Below are positions 18,936 to 29,133 of a stretch of 64,000 bases of DNA, one piece after another. The notes below the pieces were generated by a model, which had not been told where the DNA came from, ran no database searches, and worked only from the letters and a program-made list of their open reading frames with translations. Both the position numbers and the translations under genes were made by a program. The stretch's first letter is position 1, and each line of letters opens with the position of its first letter. Source of the DNA: Photorhabdus luminescens subsp. luminescens. GTDB taxonomy: Bacteria > Pseudomonadota > Gammaproteobacteria > Enterobacterales > Enterobacteriaceae. The stretch spans positions 1 through 64,000 of the forward strand of contig NZ_JXSK01000002.1 in assembly GCF_001083805.1 (NCBI RefSeq), read 5' to 3'.

Positions 18936-19685
18936 TCAATAATAAAGATAGAAATCCGTCACCCATTGCTGAAATTCTTGCGTATATGCGCCATCTGGCT
19001 GACGAATAGTCAATTCACTGATTAAGCCCGTTTTTTCCTGACGGGAAAATGCCAATAACATCCGATGCAACGGCTTGCCTTGCCTGTCGCGAATATTGAC
19101 CCGATGATGGGAAAACCAGCCCAGACGACATGCCATTATTTCAAATGCCTCGCCAATGGCATATGGCAATACCACACAAAACAGACCACCCGGCGTAATC
19201 AACTTCTCCGCGTATTGTAATAACCGCTGGTGAGTCAGCGACCCCGTATAACGAGCCTGTTCCCTTGCCTCATTTCGACAAGCAACAGCCGGTTCAAAAT
19301 AGGGTGGATTACTGACAATTAAGTCATAACATTGTGAATACTGCTCAGAGAAATCACCAATATCCTGCTGATAAACAGCTATTTTTCTCTGCCACGGAGA
19401 TTGCTCTGCATTATCCTGTGCCTGCAATGCGGCCTCTATATCCAGCTCCACTGCATCAATTTTGGTATTTTCATCCGTACGCTGTGCCAGCATCAACGCA
19501 ATGAGCCCGCTGCCACAGCCAATATCTAAAATCGCTTTTTTGTCACTCACTGGAGCCCATACCCCCAATAAAACTCCATCAGTTCCAACTTTCATCGCAC
19601 AGCGATCATGACCAACAAAAAATTGCTTGAAAGTAAATCCATCTCGGCGTAAAGGTCGTTCCTGTTTCAAATTAATAACCTGCAT
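18936..19685 (-). CDS. trmN6: tRNA1(Val) adenine-37-N6 methyltransferase
   Basis: The protein (YfiC) methylates A37 of tRNA1-Val. A Rossmann-fold SAM site is visible as ILDIGCGSGLIALMLAQR (about residues 51-68), and the N6-adenine motif NPPYF lies at about 123-127. The 249 residues match E. coli YfiC (245). It lies alone between nadB (converging) and srmB (diverging), the enterobacterial order. Confidence 0.94.
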   Translation of the reverse strand: MQVINLKQERPLRRDGFTFKQFFVGHDRCAMKVGTDGVLLGVWAPVSDKKAILDIGCGSGLIALMLAQRTDENTKIDAVELDIEAALQAQDNAEQSPWQRKIAVYQQDIGDFSEQYSQCYDLIVSNPPYFEPAVACRNEAREQARYTGSLTHQRLLQYAEKLITPGGLFCVVLPYAIGEAFEIMACRLGWFSHHRVNIRDRQGKPLHRMLLAFSRQEKTGLISELTIRQPDGAYTQEFQQWVTDFYLYY

Positions 19686-19823
19686 CTATTTAGCACAAAA
19701 AATTTCGCCATAGGATAAGGGTTATTATGTTTCGGTAAAAGCTATCTACCTTAATTGACTGCTTTAATAGATGAACAATACGCCCAACCTGTTTATAATC
19801 GGCGGCCTAAACAGAGGTATATA

Positions 19824-21161
19824 ATGACTGCAACAAACTTTTCTGAACTTGAGCTTGATGAACGCCTGCTTGACGCCCTGAATGATAAAGGTTACTCCCG
19901 CCCAACAGCAATTCAGGCTGCGGCTATTCCAGCAGCAATGGACGGGCGTGATGTATTAGGATCAGCGCCTACCGGTACCGGCAAAACCGCAGCTTACCTG
20001 CTGCCAGCTATGCAACATTTATTGGATTTTCCACGCAAAAAATCTGGACCACCACGTATTTTGATCCTGACGCCTACCCGTGAACTGGCTATGCAAGTGG
20101 CAGATCAAGCAAAAGAATTCGCTGCGCATACCAATTTGGATATCGCTACCATTACTGGCGGCGTAGCCTATATGAATCACGCAGAAATTTTCAGCGAAAA
20201 TCAAGATATTGTCGTCGCCACTACAGGCCGTCTGCTGCAATATATCAAGGAAGAAAACTTTGATTGCCGGGCAGTTGAAACACTAATCCTTGATGAAGCC
20301 GATCGTATGCTGGATATGGGTTTTGCCAACGATATTGAAACCATAGCGGGTGAAACCCGTTGGCGCAAACAGACCATGTTGTTCTCTGCGACGCTGGAAG
20401 GGGAAGCCATTCGTGATTTTGCTGAACGCTTACTGGAAGATCCAGTTGAGATTGATGCTGAACCATCACGTCGTGAACGCAAAAAAATCCAGCAATTTTA
20501 CTACCGTGCAGATAATTTGGCACACAAAACAGCCCTACTTTGCCATTTACTGAAACAACCTGATGTCACTAAATCTATTATTTTTGTTCGCAAACGTGAA
20601 CGTGTACACGAACTTGTGGATGAATTGCATCAAGCCGGCATTAAAGCCCGGTTTCTTGAAGGGGAAATGGTACAGGCTAAAAGGACGGAAGCGGTCAAGC
20701 TCCTGAATGATGGCAGTGTCACTGTTCTGGTTGCAACAGATGTTGCTGCCCGTGGATTAGATATTGATGATATCAGCCATGTTTTCAATTTCGATTTACC
20801 GCGCACCGCTGATGTTTATCTACACCGTATTGGTCGGACGGCTCGTGCAGGTCGCAAAGGTACTGCAATTACCTTAGTGGAAGCGCATGATCATCCTTTA
20901 TTAGGCAAAATCAGTCGCTATCTGAATGAGCCACTAAAGTCGCGGATGGTTGATGAACTTCGCCCAACAACCAAAACACCAAGTGACAAAGCCCGCAATA
21001 AGCCTTCGAAAAAAGTATTGGCTAAACGCAAAGAGAAAAAGAAAGCGGAAGAATCAAAGAAAAAAGTCAAAATACGTCATCGAGATAGCAAAAATATCGG
21101 TAAACGCCGTAAACCTTCTGGTAATGGAAAACCAGAAACCCCAGCCAGTAGCGATGAGTGA
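19824..21161 (+). CDS. srmB: ATP-dependent RNA helicase SrmB
   Basis: SrmB is a DEAD-box helicase that acts early in 50S subunit assembly. I start at the ATG giving MTATNFSELELDERLLDAL (445 residues; E. coli 444), which has an agagg ribosome site; an in-frame upstream ATG adds 23 residues of unrelated sequence. Motifs in order: Q motif RPTAIQAAAIP, APTGTGKTAA (I), TPTRELA (Ia), DEAD (II), SAT (III), ARGLDIDD (V), HRIGRTARAG (VI). The C-terminal tail is lysine-rich and basic, as in the family. Confidence 0.96.
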   Translation: MTATNFSELELDERLLDALNDKGYSRPTAIQAAAIPAAMDGRDVLGSAPTGTGKTAAYLLPAMQHLLDFPRKKSGPPRILILTPTRELAMQVADQAKEFAAHTNLDIATITGGVAYMNHAEIFSENQDIVVATTGRLLQYIKEENFDCRAVETLILDEADRMLDMGFANDIETIAGETRWRKQTMLFSATLEGEAIRDFAERLLEDPVEIDAEPSRRERKKIQQFYYRADNLAHKTALLCHLLKQPDVTKSIIFVRKRERVHELVDELHQAGIKARFLEGEMVQAKRTEAVKLLNDGSVTVLVATDVAARGLDIDDISHVFNFDLPRTADVYLHRIGRTARAGRKGTAITLVEAHDHPLLGKISRYLNEPLKSRMVDELRPTTKTPSDKARNKPSKKVLAKRKEKKKAEESKKKVKIRHRDSKNIGKRRKPSGNGKPETPASSDE

Positions 21162-21168
21162 ATCTTTA

Positions 21169-21188
21169 AACGGGCCGATTGGCCCGTT
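21169..21188 (+). terminator. Terminator after srmB
   Basis: An 8-bp perfect stem aacgggcc/ggcccgtt with loop gatt, seven bases after the stop codon. The T-run is poor (acattaattttt). Confidence 0.65.
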
Positions 21189-21605
21189 ACATTAATTTTT
21201 ATCCAAAAACCTGATGCCCTTCGAATATATTTCCAAACTGAAAGTACCGATATTTAATATTCATAAATATATCAGATTATTCCCTAACAATATCATACCA
21301 ATGTAAGTTTTTTATAAGCAAAAAAATCTGTCATCGCCACAGTTATTATGTAAGTAATTTTTTACCTGAAAACTTCGTTACGAACATAAAAATAATTAAA
21401 TAGCTTTAAATAAGTTTTCTAGATCTATTTTATTTTCACTTTCTTAAAAATTACACTTTATTTTATGACTAATAAAGTCATTATGAGATTTTGTATATTA
21501 TGATTCAATATTTAAACTCTATTCAAACTCTCTTAAAATGAAACGAAAACCTATTCAAGGCATATTAAATCCTCTTCATTAGATTCAAACATGCCATATA
21601 AAAAT
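21189..21605. other. AT-rich intergenic region, no gene seen
   Basis: About 415 bases of very AT-rich sequence mark the left edge of the accessory island between srmB and ung. No convincing frame, repeat or RNA gene is visible. Confidence 0.5.
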
Positions 21606-22403
21606 CTAATCGCATTTATAAACAATAATACCTTCAATTGTTGCGATTTTATTATTTTTCATATATCGAAACATATAGTTTAATCCAATAAAAGGGGATG
21701 TCAGATCTTTACCAAAAGCATAAAGAGAATATCTTGCATCATTATTATTTATATCCGTCGTTGTCTCACCGATATCAGAACTCTTTTTAAACTCAACCAT
21801 TCTATTACCGATAGAAAACCCAATAGTAAAATCAAAAATCCCAGTTTCGAGATTTAACTTTCCAGATGTTTCTATTCTTTGCAATATATTAGTACCTACA
21901 TTCAATAAAGTTGGTTGAGAAGCATCTACAAACTTACATTCTTTAATTCCACCTTTACCTTTTGGCAAGGTACCATATGCAGTAAGGGGCTTACCAACAA
22001 TATAATGAATAGGATATTCGATTCTTACTATTTCGTTTGTTCCTCCCCAATCAAGACGATACATTCCCATCACCCAACGCCCTATCGTATAATCATTATT
22101 AAACGCATCGACTTCAACAGATTTTTTAAGATCTGACAATAAAGTGAGAGAATAATCAGAGCCTGACATACATAATTTCATGAAAGAAAGCTCTCCTACC
22201 GAAGATATTTTAACGTCATTAATACTTCCCGTTACTCCCCCCATTTCATGTCCAAAGCCACCTGTAGCTTCAAAAGACAACATAACCTCATCTTTACTAA
22301 GAAATGAATCATTATTCTTTATCTCGCCTGAAAGGAATAATGAAGCTGAGCTAATCAGTATCGTTGATGTAATAAATAAGTCTTTCAGCAAAATTTCCAG
22401 CAT
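21606..22403 (-). CDS. Predicted exported protein of unknown function
   Basis: I do not recognise this 265-residue protein. It begins with a short charged stretch and a hydrophobic segment (residues 5-25, DLFITSTILISSASLFLSG) that could be a signal peptide or anchor. The rest is beta-rich with alternating polar and aromatic residues, glycine turns (EATGGFGHEMGGVTG, DWGGTNE) and a C-terminal YKCD. There are only three cysteines after the leader. It is alone in its orientation block, about 400 bases beyond the ankyrin gene, and the surrounding DNA is very AT-rich, which suggests horizontal origin. A secreted or outer-membrane-associated role is a guess from the leader. Confidence 0.6.
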   Translation of the reverse strand: MLEILLKDLFITSTILISSASLFLSGEIKNNDSFLSKDEVMLSFEATGGFGHEMGGVTGSINDVKISSVGELSFMKLCMSGSDYSLTLLSDLKKSVEVDAFNNDYTIGRWVMGMYRLDWGGTNEIVRIEYPIHYIVGKPLTAYGTLPKGKGGIKECKFVDASQPTLLNVGTNILQRIETSGKLNLETGIFDFTIGFSIGNRMVEFKKSSDIGETTTDINNNDARYSLYAFGKDLTSPFIGLNYMFRYMKNNKIATIEGIIVYKCD

Positions 22404-22772
22404 TAATTTTTCCTCTGAGTTTACAAACCCTAATCAGTTTATATTTTTCCCTTCAATTATAAAATACCCTAGTCTTTTCATAAACCCAGTATCAATAATA
22501 TCTATGCATTTCTCATTGAGTTTGATGAAGGTAAAATATAATTTAAAATCATATACATGTATAGTAATTTCCTTCAATTTTCTATCAATAATTGATATCT
22601 TCAATCACATAAGAACTCATCACATACGATGTCTGGGTAAATTATTAGTTTTCTCACCAAAAATTACAATGATGGCAGATTTTGCACATCAAAGTGCATT
22701 ATAAATAAATCTCCATCTGTTAGCATCAATACTCAAATAGTTACTTATTTATTTGATATTTAAATAACAAAT
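22404..22772. other. AT-rich intergenic region, no gene seen
   Basis: Roughly 370 bases between the exported protein and the ankyrin gene. A + strand frame crosses it but is mostly the antisense of the exported-protein gene and has no family features. Confidence 0.45.
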
Positions 22773-22795
22773 AACGGGCCAAATAGCCCGTTTTT
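22773..22795. terminator. Bidirectional terminator after the ankyrin gene
   Basis: The stem aacgggc/gcccgtt has a 6-base loop, with TTTTAT on the + side and a T-rich tract on the - side. Confidence 0.7.
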
Positions 22796-22798
22796 ATC

Positions 22799-23386
22799 TT
22801 ACTTCAAATAATACCGGTTGATTTGCTGAGCTTTCAGCCAATGATTGACTTTTTCATATTCCGCTTGCATCTCACAGCTCCGCGCTTTTAGCGGTGTGAG
22901 ATTGAAATACATCTGGAACGTTGATTGCTGCTTGTTTTGCAATTTAGGATCAGCGCCTGACTTCAACAATATCAGCACCAGTTCTGGCGAATTAATTTTG
23001 GCTGCAATATGTAACGGAGTATCTCCAATCCGATTAGCCTGATTAGGATTAGCGCCGGCAGCCAACAATAATTCAACCTGCATTTTTCTCCCTACCTGAA
23101 CCGCAACTTGTAAAGGTGTCGCTAAGGTTACAGGATGCATAATATTCACATCAGGCGCCACTGATAATAAAGATTTGAGATAATCAGAGTTGCCAATTTT
23201 CGCAGCCGTATGTAAAGCACTTTCTTGTTGTAAACCAAGTTGAGTAGGATCAGCGCCTTCCTTCAGTAAATTATTAACATCATCCATTCGCTGATTGAAT
23301 ATCGCCCATTGTAACGGAGTTATATTTTCTTCACTCCGCTGACAATCCAGTTCCGATTCAGGCTCAATTACTTCGCCAATTTTCAT
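22799..23386 (-). CDS. Ankyrin-repeat protein, possible immunity partner of the lipase
   Basis: The 195-residue cytosolic protein consists largely of ankyrin repeats. Successive units read TPLQWAIFNQRMDDVNNLLKEGADP, ALHTAAKIGNSDYLKSLL, TPLQVAVQVGRKMQVELLLAAGANP and TPLHIAAKINSPELVLILLKSGADP. No signal peptide is present. It lies 15 bases downstream of the lipase gene with its own ribosome site (agagagg). Small ankyrin proteins next to secreted lipase-like effectors are known to act as their cognate immunity or adaptor proteins in several Proteobacteria; that role is inferred here from position only. Confidence 0.8.
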   Translation of the reverse strand: MKIGEVIEPESELDCQRSEENITPLQWAIFNQRMDDVNNLLKEGADPTQLGLQQESALHTAAKIGNSDYLKSLLSVAPDVNIMHPVTLATPLQVAVQVGRKMQVELLLAAGANPNQANRIGDTPLHIAAKINSPELVLILLKSGADPKLQNKQQSTFQMYFNLTPLKARSCEMQAEYEKVNHWLKAQQINRYYLK

Positions 23387-23401
23387 CGCGCCTCTCTTTA
23401 A

Positions 23402-24418
23402 TTATGCGGAAACACTCAAATCAGGTGCATTAAGCATGACTAGAGATTCTTCTTGCGGTTCATCATTTAAAGATGACCAAGGTTTGTATATCGTTAATAA
23501 TTCCAGCATCTTTTTAAGAGAATGTGCTTTTAGTCCACGTATCAGATTATGAGGAAACCCTTGATCTGATTCTCCTGAATTATCATTATATTTCAGTAAG
23601 ATTTTATGTCCTATCGGCTGAGATACGGGCAGTTTCTGTTGTAATACATCAAGCAAATCATGTTCCACAACATAATGACGTACTAATCCATTTTCAGCGA
23701 TAGCCCTCCCCTCTTGAGGTGAAAGACCTAAATTTTTCATCATATTGTCAGAAACACCGGCTGAATTAAATATTACCGCAGGCTTTCCAACTGATAATGC
23801 GGCTGTTGCGGCTAATCCCCCTCCCAAAGAGTGCCCGGTAAATAATAAGTTTTCCCCAAATGCCATTCTGGCGGTACGAGCTAAATCAATGGCTTGATGA
23901 TATTGAGCTTCATCAAATCCAAAACCTTGTCGTAAATTAGTTAATATATCCTTCAAATCATTAGTGCCCACAAAAGCAACTATATAGAGATCGTCATTCC
24001 GATAAATACCTGCCTGAAAACCCGTTGTCTCATCCCTTAAATTTGCCGGTTCTATTCCTGCCTTTAATAATTCACCATCAGAAAGACGAACATAATCACC
24101 TATTCCCATCGTGGTGCGTATGTAGACATCATCAGAAATTAAGGTCAACATATAATCAATTTCATGAGATTGCTTACCACTAATTTGTTCAGACTTAATT
24201 CCTGTGATTGATTTTAAATTAATGTTAATATTTTGTTCATTAATTAATGATTGATAGACTCTATTACTTTGTTTAGTTGTTTCAGAGAGGGAAAAAACTT
24301 CTGTGGTCGCTTTTTCAATATTCTGGCCTGGAACAGAAGACGGTGTAACAAGTTGAAGATTATTTAAAACGGGAAAACTTGAATCGACTGATAGATTCAT
24401 TTCAATTGATAAACTCAT
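23402..24418 (-). CDS. GxSxG lipase-like alpha/beta hydrolase, candidate toxin effector
   Basis: A 338-residue protein with a class-3/DUF2974-like lipase core. The nucleophile elbow is GHSLGGGLAA with Ser197, preceded by a strand LLFTGHS. A likely acid is Asp254 in VVEHDLLD, and a likely base is His299 in KAHSLKKML, giving the usual Ser-Asp-His order. An upstream FVGTNDLKD resembles the oxyanion-side GT(N/D) motif of these lipases. The first 85 residues are low in structure and have no signal peptide, so export, if any, would need a type VI or similar route. The ankyrin gene follows at once. Whether the protein is a phospholipase effector or a cytosolic esterase cannot be decided from sequence. 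Confidence 0.78.
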   Translation of the reverse strand: MSLSIEMNLSVDSSFPVLNNLQLVTPSSVPGQNIEKATTEVFSLSETTKQSNRVYQSLINEQNININLKSITGIKSEQISGKQSHEIDYMLTLISDDVYIRTTMGIGDYVRLSDGELLKAGIEPANLRDETTGFQAGIYRNDDLYIVAFVGTNDLKDILTNLRQGFGFDEAQYHQAIDLARTARMAFGENLLFTGHSLGGGLAATAALSVGKPAVIFNSAGVSDNMMKNLGLSPQEGRAIAENGLVRHYVVEHDLLDVLQQKLPVSQPIGHKILLKYNDNSGESDQGFPHNLIRGLKAHSLKKMLELLTIYKPWSSLNDEPQEESLVMLNAPDLSVSA

Positions 24419-25064
24419 AAAATTCCCCTAAAGATAGCTGAAAATAATCGACGATCTAATTAGTACAACTAATCTATCGGCAGGGGATGCTATTAAGTTA
24501 AATCAATGTTTAAATTTTGTTAATAAAATTAATCAATTGTGATTCTTCTCCCTAATAACAGAGAAATTTCTACCTATTATTTGTCAATAAATAGCCAGAA
24601 AAGAGTCAAAGGAACTGACTACTTACAACAAATACTGTTTTAGCTTCATACAATATTCAAACGATCCAGCTTATCCTTAACCACAATCTGGCCCTTCACT
24701 GTGTTGAATACCTTTAATCATTTCTATCTCTACGTTCGCACAATAAACCAAATTATCAATGAGTTATCTTAATTATTGGGTCAAGCCAATATGTCCGATT
24801 CCTATATACCCGCACAAATGAGGATACTCATTGATTCAGAACAGTTAATTTCATATAGTTACTATAAAACATATTGCTACCTTATGTTTTAAATAAGTTT
24901 CTATAGCTAACCACAAAGCAATTCTTTGGATAAACTTTCAAAAATACTTTACAGCATTGAAATAGTTATCAAAAAGTTAGTTTTAGTGTGCATCAAAGGT
25001 TTTCCTCTGATTTTGTAATCGGTAAGCTAATATCCATTTGGTAATCATATAAAAAGGATTTGCT
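24419..25064. other. Long intergenic region between the lipase gene and ung
   Basis: Some 645 bases of AT-rich sequence with no frame over about 35 codons that looks coding. The promoters of ung and the lipase gene must lie at its two ends, but I see no clear boxes. It may hold decayed DNA of the island. Confidence 0.45.
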
Positions 25065-25745
25065 ATGCCCGCACCTCTCACATGGCACGACGTAATCGGT
25101 AACGAGAAAAAACAACCTTACTTTCTCGACACACTGGCCTATGTCGCAAAAGAACGTCAGGCAGGTAAAACTATTTATCCGCCACAACAAGATGTATTTA
25201 ATGCATTCCGCTACACCGAATTGGCTGATATTAAGGTGGTAATACTTGGGCAAGACCCTTACCACGGCCCTAATCAAGCACACGGCCTCTCTTTTTCTGT
25301 GCAACCGGGTATCCCTGCACCACCGTCACTGGTTAATATGTACAAAGAACTGGCATCCGATATACCTGACTTTCAGTATCCAAATCATGGCTGCCTAATC
25401 AGTTGGGCTAAACAAGGAGTGTTACTACTCAATACCGTACTCACCGTAGAACGTGGTAATGCACACTCCCACGCGAATCTGGGGTGGGAAACTTTCACGG
25501 ATAAAGTCATTGCCGCTATCAACGAGCACCGTTCAGGCGTCGTTTTTCTGCTTTGGGGGTCCCATGCTCAGAAAAAGGGCTACTTTATTGATGCTAATAA
25601 ACACCATGTTCTCAAAGCGCCTCATCCATCGCCGTTATCGGCCCACAGAGGGTTCTTTGGCTGCAAACACTTTTCAAAAGCCAATGCATTGCTAGAAAAA
25701 CAAGGCATCGCACCAATTAACTGGACACCTGAGTTGCCACAGTAA
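25065..25745 (+). CDS. ung: Uracil-DNA glycosylase
   Basis: Ung removes uracil from DNA and starts base-excision repair. The 226-residue family-1 enzyme shows the water-activating motif [14 protein letters not shown], the strand [21 protein letters not shown], and the minor-groove loop [14 protein letters not shown]. The ATG follows a weak aaagga ribosome site by about nine bases. It converges on grpE with a shared terminator. Confidence 0.97.
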   Translation: MPAPLTWHDVIGNEKKQPYFLDTLAYVAKERQAGKTIYPPQQDVFNAFRYTELADIKVVILGQDPYHGPNQAHGLSFSVQPGIPAPPSLVNMYKELASDIPDFQYPNHGCLISWAKQGVLLLNTVLTVERGNAHSHANLGWETFTDKVIAAINEHRSGVVFLLWGSHAQKKGYFIDANKHHVLKAPHPSPLSAHRGFFGCKHFSKANALLEKQGIAPINWTPELPQ

Positions 25746-25748
25746 AGA

Positions 25749-25774
25749 AATGCCGCCCCTGTTGGAGCGGCATT
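25749..25774. terminator. Terminator between converging ung and grpE
   Basis: An 8-bp perfect stem aatgccgc/gcggcatt with a 10-base loop lies three bases after the ung stop. It probably works in both directions. Confidence 0.7.
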
Positions 25775-25796
25775 GATACTTATTACTGAACTAAAA

Positions 25797-26378
25797 TTAC
25801 TTCGATACGGCTACCATTGCCGGGCGCAACAAACGGCCATTTAAGGTATACCCTTTCTGCATGACCATCATGACATGATTCGGTTCATGCTGATCGGATT
25901 CCATCATGGTCATGGCCTGATGAATTTCAGGATTAAAAGGAATATTTGTGTCGCCAACAACTTCAATACCAAATTTCCCCACAGCCCCAAGGAAAGACTT
26001 CAACGTCAGCTCGATGCCTTCAACCATAGGCGCTATTTCGGTATTAGTACGATCTACTGCCTCCAAAGCGCGCTCAAGATTATCAATCACTGGTAGCAGT
26101 TCATTGGCAAACCTTTCTAACGCAAACTTATGGGCTTTTTCCACATCTTGTTCAGTACGACGACGGATATTTTCAACTTCAGCCTTAGCACGCAAAATGG
26201 CATCACGTTCACGCTGTTGCGCCTGCTTGAGCTGTTCTTCCAACTCTGCGACACGCGAATCAACAACGCTTTCAGTCTCTGATGCTTCTGCTTTATCCGC
26301 ACTGTTTTGCTGTTCAGATACAACTTCCATATCTTCCGAGACTTGCTCGTCAGGCATTTTTTGTTCTTTACTACTCAT
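25797..26378 (-). CDS. grpE: GrpE, nucleotide-exchange factor of DnaK
   Basis: GrpE releases ADP from DnaK and acts as a thermosensor of the chaperone cycle. The 193 residues have an acidic, disordered start, a long coiled-coil helix (about 40-90, with [32 protein letters not shown]), a helical bundle around [11 protein letters not shown], and the C-terminal beta domain [38 protein letters not shown], which contacts DnaK. A heat-shock promoter lies directly upstream. Confidence 0.97.
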   Translation of the reverse strand: MSSKEQKMPDEQVSEDMEVVSEQQNSADKAEASETESVVDSRVAELEEQLKQAQQRERDAILRAKAEVENIRRRTEQDVEKAHKFALERFANELLPVIDNLERALEAVDRTNTEIAPMVEGIELTLKSFLGAVGKFGIEVVGDTNIPFNPEIHQAMTMMESDQHEPNHVMMVMQKGYTLNGRLLRPAMVAVSK

Positions 26379-26420
26379 GAATATCTCCGCGTATTTGGCA
26401 TTAATCTCGCTACTTAGCCT

Positions 26421-26451
26421 ATTATGGGGATCTAAACTAGGGATTCAAGGG
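26421..26451 (-). promoter_or_regulatory. Sigma-32 heat-shock promoter of grpE
   Basis: On the - strand CCTTGAA is followed after 14 bases by CCCCATAAT, an almost perfect match to the RpoH consensus (CTTGAA, 13-15 bases, CCCCATnT). It ends about 43 bases before the grpE start codon. Confidence 0.85.
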
Positions 26452-26503
26452 AACCCGCCATATTGTGAGGATAAAACCTCTTGCTAGGAAGGAAATTACA
26501 ACG

Positions 26504-27382
26504 ATGAATAAAAGATTCAAATGCATAGGTATTGTTGGTCATCCTCGCCACCCAGAAGCACTTGCTACTCATGAGATGCTGTATCATTGGTTAAAATCCA
26601 AAGGTTACTCTGTCATTATTGATCGTCAAGTCGCCAAAGACATTGGTTTAAAAGATGCACAGACTGGTGGTCTGACCGAAATTGGTAAACAAGCTGATTT
26701 AGCTGTCGTCGTTGGTGGCGACGGCAATATGTTGGGTGCTGCCCGGGTCCTTTCCCGTTATGACATTAAAGTCATTGGCATAAACAGAGGCAATCTAGGT
26801 TTTCTGACGGACTTAGATCCTGATAATGCCCTACAGCAACTTTCTGAAGTATTAGATGGTGAATACCGAAATGAACACCGCTTCCTGCTAGAAGCCCAAG
26901 TCAGAAGAAACGGCCAAAAACCCCGTATTAGTACCGCAATCAACGAAGTCGTGCTCCATCCAGGGAAAGTGGCGCATATGATTGAATTCGAAGTCTATAT
27001 TGATGAACGTTTTGCCTTTTCCCAACGTTCTGACGGACTGATTATCGCAACGCCAACTGGTTCCACAGCTTACTCACTTTCCGCAGGTGGGCCAATTCTG
27101 ACTCCAAATCTGGATGCTATCGTCCTGGTGCCAATGTTTCCACATACATTGTCTTCCCGGCCATTGGTCATCAGTAGTGAAAGCAGCATCAGGCTGAAAT
27201 TTTCCCAAAATAGCAACGACTATGAAGTTAGTTGTGATAGCCAAATAGTTCTGCCTATACAGGATGGAGAAGATGTAATTATTAGCCGCAGTAAACAGAA
27301 ACTCAATCTCATTCATCCTAAAGACTATAATTACTTCAACACATTAAGTACAAAACTAAGCTGGTCTAAAAAAATGTTCTAA
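26504..27382 (+). CDS. nadK: NAD kinase
   Basis: NadK phosphorylates NAD to NADP with ATP. The chosen ATG ([20 protein letters not shown], 292 residues as in E. coli) has an aggaagg ribosome site; an in-frame start 13 codons upstream is not supported by the family. Motifs: [13 protein letters not shown] (the GGDG phosphate motif), the [13 protein letters not shown] region, and the glycine-rich [16 protein letters not shown] loop. It diverges from grpE, and the E. coli order nadK-recN follows. Confidence 0.97.
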   Translation: MNKRFKCIGIVGHPRHPEALATHEMLYHWLKSKGYSVIIDRQVAKDIGLKDAQTGGLTEIGKQADLAVVVGGDGNMLGAARVLSRYDIKVIGINRGNLGFLTDLDPDNALQQLSEVLDGEYRNEHRFLLEAQVRRNGQKPRISTAINEVVLHPGKVAHMIEFEVYIDERFAFSQRSDGLIIATPTGSTAYSLSAGGPILTPNLDAIVLVPMFPHTLSSRPLVISSESSIRLKFSQNSNDYEVSCDSQIVLPIQDGEDVIISRSKQKLNLIHPKDYNYFNTLSTKLSWSKKMF

Positions 27383-27403
27383 AAAAATTAGGCTTCACTA
27401 CTT

Positions 27404-27445
27404 TACTGTATAAAAAACCAGTTTATACTGTATGAAGATACAGAG
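27404..27445 (+). promoter_or_regulatory. Two tandem LexA boxes and promoter of recN
   Basis: Two SOS boxes with the CTG-N10-CAG pattern lie at 27406-27421 (CTGTATAAAAAACCAG) and 27428-27443 (CTGTATGAAGATACAG). A TATACT -10 hexamer overlaps the junction of the boxes (27424-27429), so LexA binding would block RNA polymerase. E. coli recN also has more than one LexA site. Confidence 0.88.
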
Positions 27446-27471
27446 GTGTTTTTATACACAGGAGAAGTGTG

Positions 27472-29133
27472 ATGATTACCCAGTTAACCATTAACAATTT
27501 TGCCATTGTTCGTGAGCTTGAAATAGACTTCCAGCCAGGTATGACAGCCATCACGGGTGAAACCGGCGCGGGTAAATCCATCGCAATTGATGCATTAGGG
27601 TTATGTTTGGGTAATCGTGGCGAGGCCAATATGGTACGTAGCGGGGCTTCTCGTGCTGATATTTGCGCCCGCTTTTCTCTTTCTGATACGCCTTCTGCTC
27701 GTCAATGGTTAGAAGCACACCAACTGGATGACAGTAATGAATGCTTACTACGCCGCACAATAACGTCAGATGGCCGCTCCAGAGGCTTTATTAATGGCAC
27801 TGCCGTACCGATTTCCCAATTACGTGAACTAGGTACCCACCTTATTCAAATTCACGGTCAACACGCTCATCAATTACTATTGAATAATGGTCACCAAAAA
27901 CGCCTGCTTGATACTTACGCTAATCAATCCAACCTACAAAATGAAATGAAACAGGCATATCAGCAATGGCACCAAAGCTGTCAGGATCTGGCTCGATTCC
28001 AACAACAGGCGCTTGAACGTCAATCTCGTCAACAGTTACTGGAGTATCACTTAAAAGAGCTCAATGAGTTGGCGCCGCAACCAGGTGAATATCAGGAACA
28101 AGATAATGAATATAAACGGCTAGCAAACCGTGGTCAGTTACTCTCTGTCAGCCAAACCGCACTCCAATTACTCAGTGACAACGATGAACAAAATATTATC
28201 AGCCTATTGAATTACGCCAAACACGAACTGACAGAACTCATCACTATGGATGATAAATTCAGTCAACTACTCACTATGTTGGAAGAAGCATCCATTCAGA
28301 TTAATGAAGTCAGCGATGAACTCCGCCACTACGGTGATCAACTGGATATGGACCCAAATCGTCTCTTTGAACTGGAACAAAAAATTTCACAACAAATTAG
28401 AGTGGCCCGTAAACACCACGTTGCACCGGAAGAACTTCCTTCACTGCATCAACAACTACTGGAAGAACAACAATTGTTGGCGCAACAAGAAGATGACTGT
28501 ACCCACCTTAGTGAGCAAGTTAATAAACACTATAAACAAGCACTGGAAGTTGCAGAAAAATTGCATCTGGTTCGTCAGCAATATGCCAAAGAACTAAGTG
28601 GGCTCATTACTCACAGTATGCATCAACTCGCTATGCCTCATGGTCGCTTTACCATTGATGTCTCTTTTGCACCTGAACATCTAAATGCCGATGGTTCAGA
28701 TAAAGTTGAATTTAATGTCACCACTAACCCCGGTCAGCCACATCAAGCTCTCGCAAAAGTCGCTTCAGGTGGTGAACTTTCCCGTATTGCACTGGCGATT
28801 CAGGTTATAACAGCTAAGAAAATGGAAACTTCCGCCTTGATTTTCGATGAAGTGGATGTCGGTATCAGCGGTCCGACAGCCGCAATCGTCGGCCGTATGT
28901 TACGTGAATTAGGCGAATCTACGCAGGTTATGTGTGTCACTCACCTGCCTCAAGTAGCCGGTTGCGGTCACCAACATTTTTATGTCAGTAAACAGACTGA
29001 CGGTGAAGAAACTGAAACCCAAATGCAGCTGCTGGATAAAAAAGCCAGATTACAAGAGCTGGCGCGGCTTCTCGCAGGCAGTGAAGTGACAAAAAATACC
29101 CTGGCAAACGCCAAAGAGCTGCTAGCAGCGTAA
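27472..29133 (+). CDS. recN: DNA repair protein RecN
   Basis: RecN is an SMC-like ATPase induced by DNA damage that helps hold and repair double-strand breaks. The ATG giving [20 protein letters not shown] (553 residues, the E. coli length) has GGAG eight bases upstream; a GTG one codon earlier is possible. Walker A is GETGAGKS (about residues 30-37). A long coiled-coil region covers about 150-370. The C-terminal signature [14 protein letters not shown] and Walker [13 protein letters not shown] follow. Control by LexA is visible upstream. Confidence 0.97.
   Translation: MITQLTINNFAIVRELEIDFQPGMTAITGETGAGKSIAIDALGLCLGNRGEANMVRSGASRADICARFSLSDTPSARQWLEAHQLDDSNECLLRRTITSDGRSRGFINGTAVPISQLRELGTHLIQIHGQHAHQLLLNNGHQKRLLDTYANQSNLQNEMKQAYQQWHQSCQDLARFQQQALERQSRQQLLEYHLKELNELAPQPGEYQEQDNEYKRLANRGQLLSVSQTALQLLSDNDEQNIISLLNYAKHELTELITMDDKFSQLLTMLEEASIQINEVSDELRHYGDQLDMDPNRLFELEQKISQQIRVARKHHVAPEELPSLHQQLLEEQQLLAQQEDDCTHLSEQVNKHYKQALEVAEKLHLVRQQYAKELSGLITHSMHQLAMPHGRFTIDVSFAPEHLNADGSDKVEFNVTTNPGQPHQALAKVASGGELSRIALAIQVITAKKMETSALIFDEVDVGISGPTAAIVGRMLRELGESTQVMCVTHLPQVAGCGHQHFYVSKQTDGEETETQMQLLDKKARLQELARLLAGSEVTKNTLANAKELLAA

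Noticed and set aside
22180-22704. A 174-codon + strand frame between the exported protein and the ankyrin gene
   Set aside because: About 220 bases are antisense to the exported protein; the rest is AT-rich with no start signals or family features.
24419-25064. Possible transposase remnant or small gene before ung
   Set aside because: Only frames of about 35 codons or fewer, with no recognisable motif and no terminal inverted repeats.
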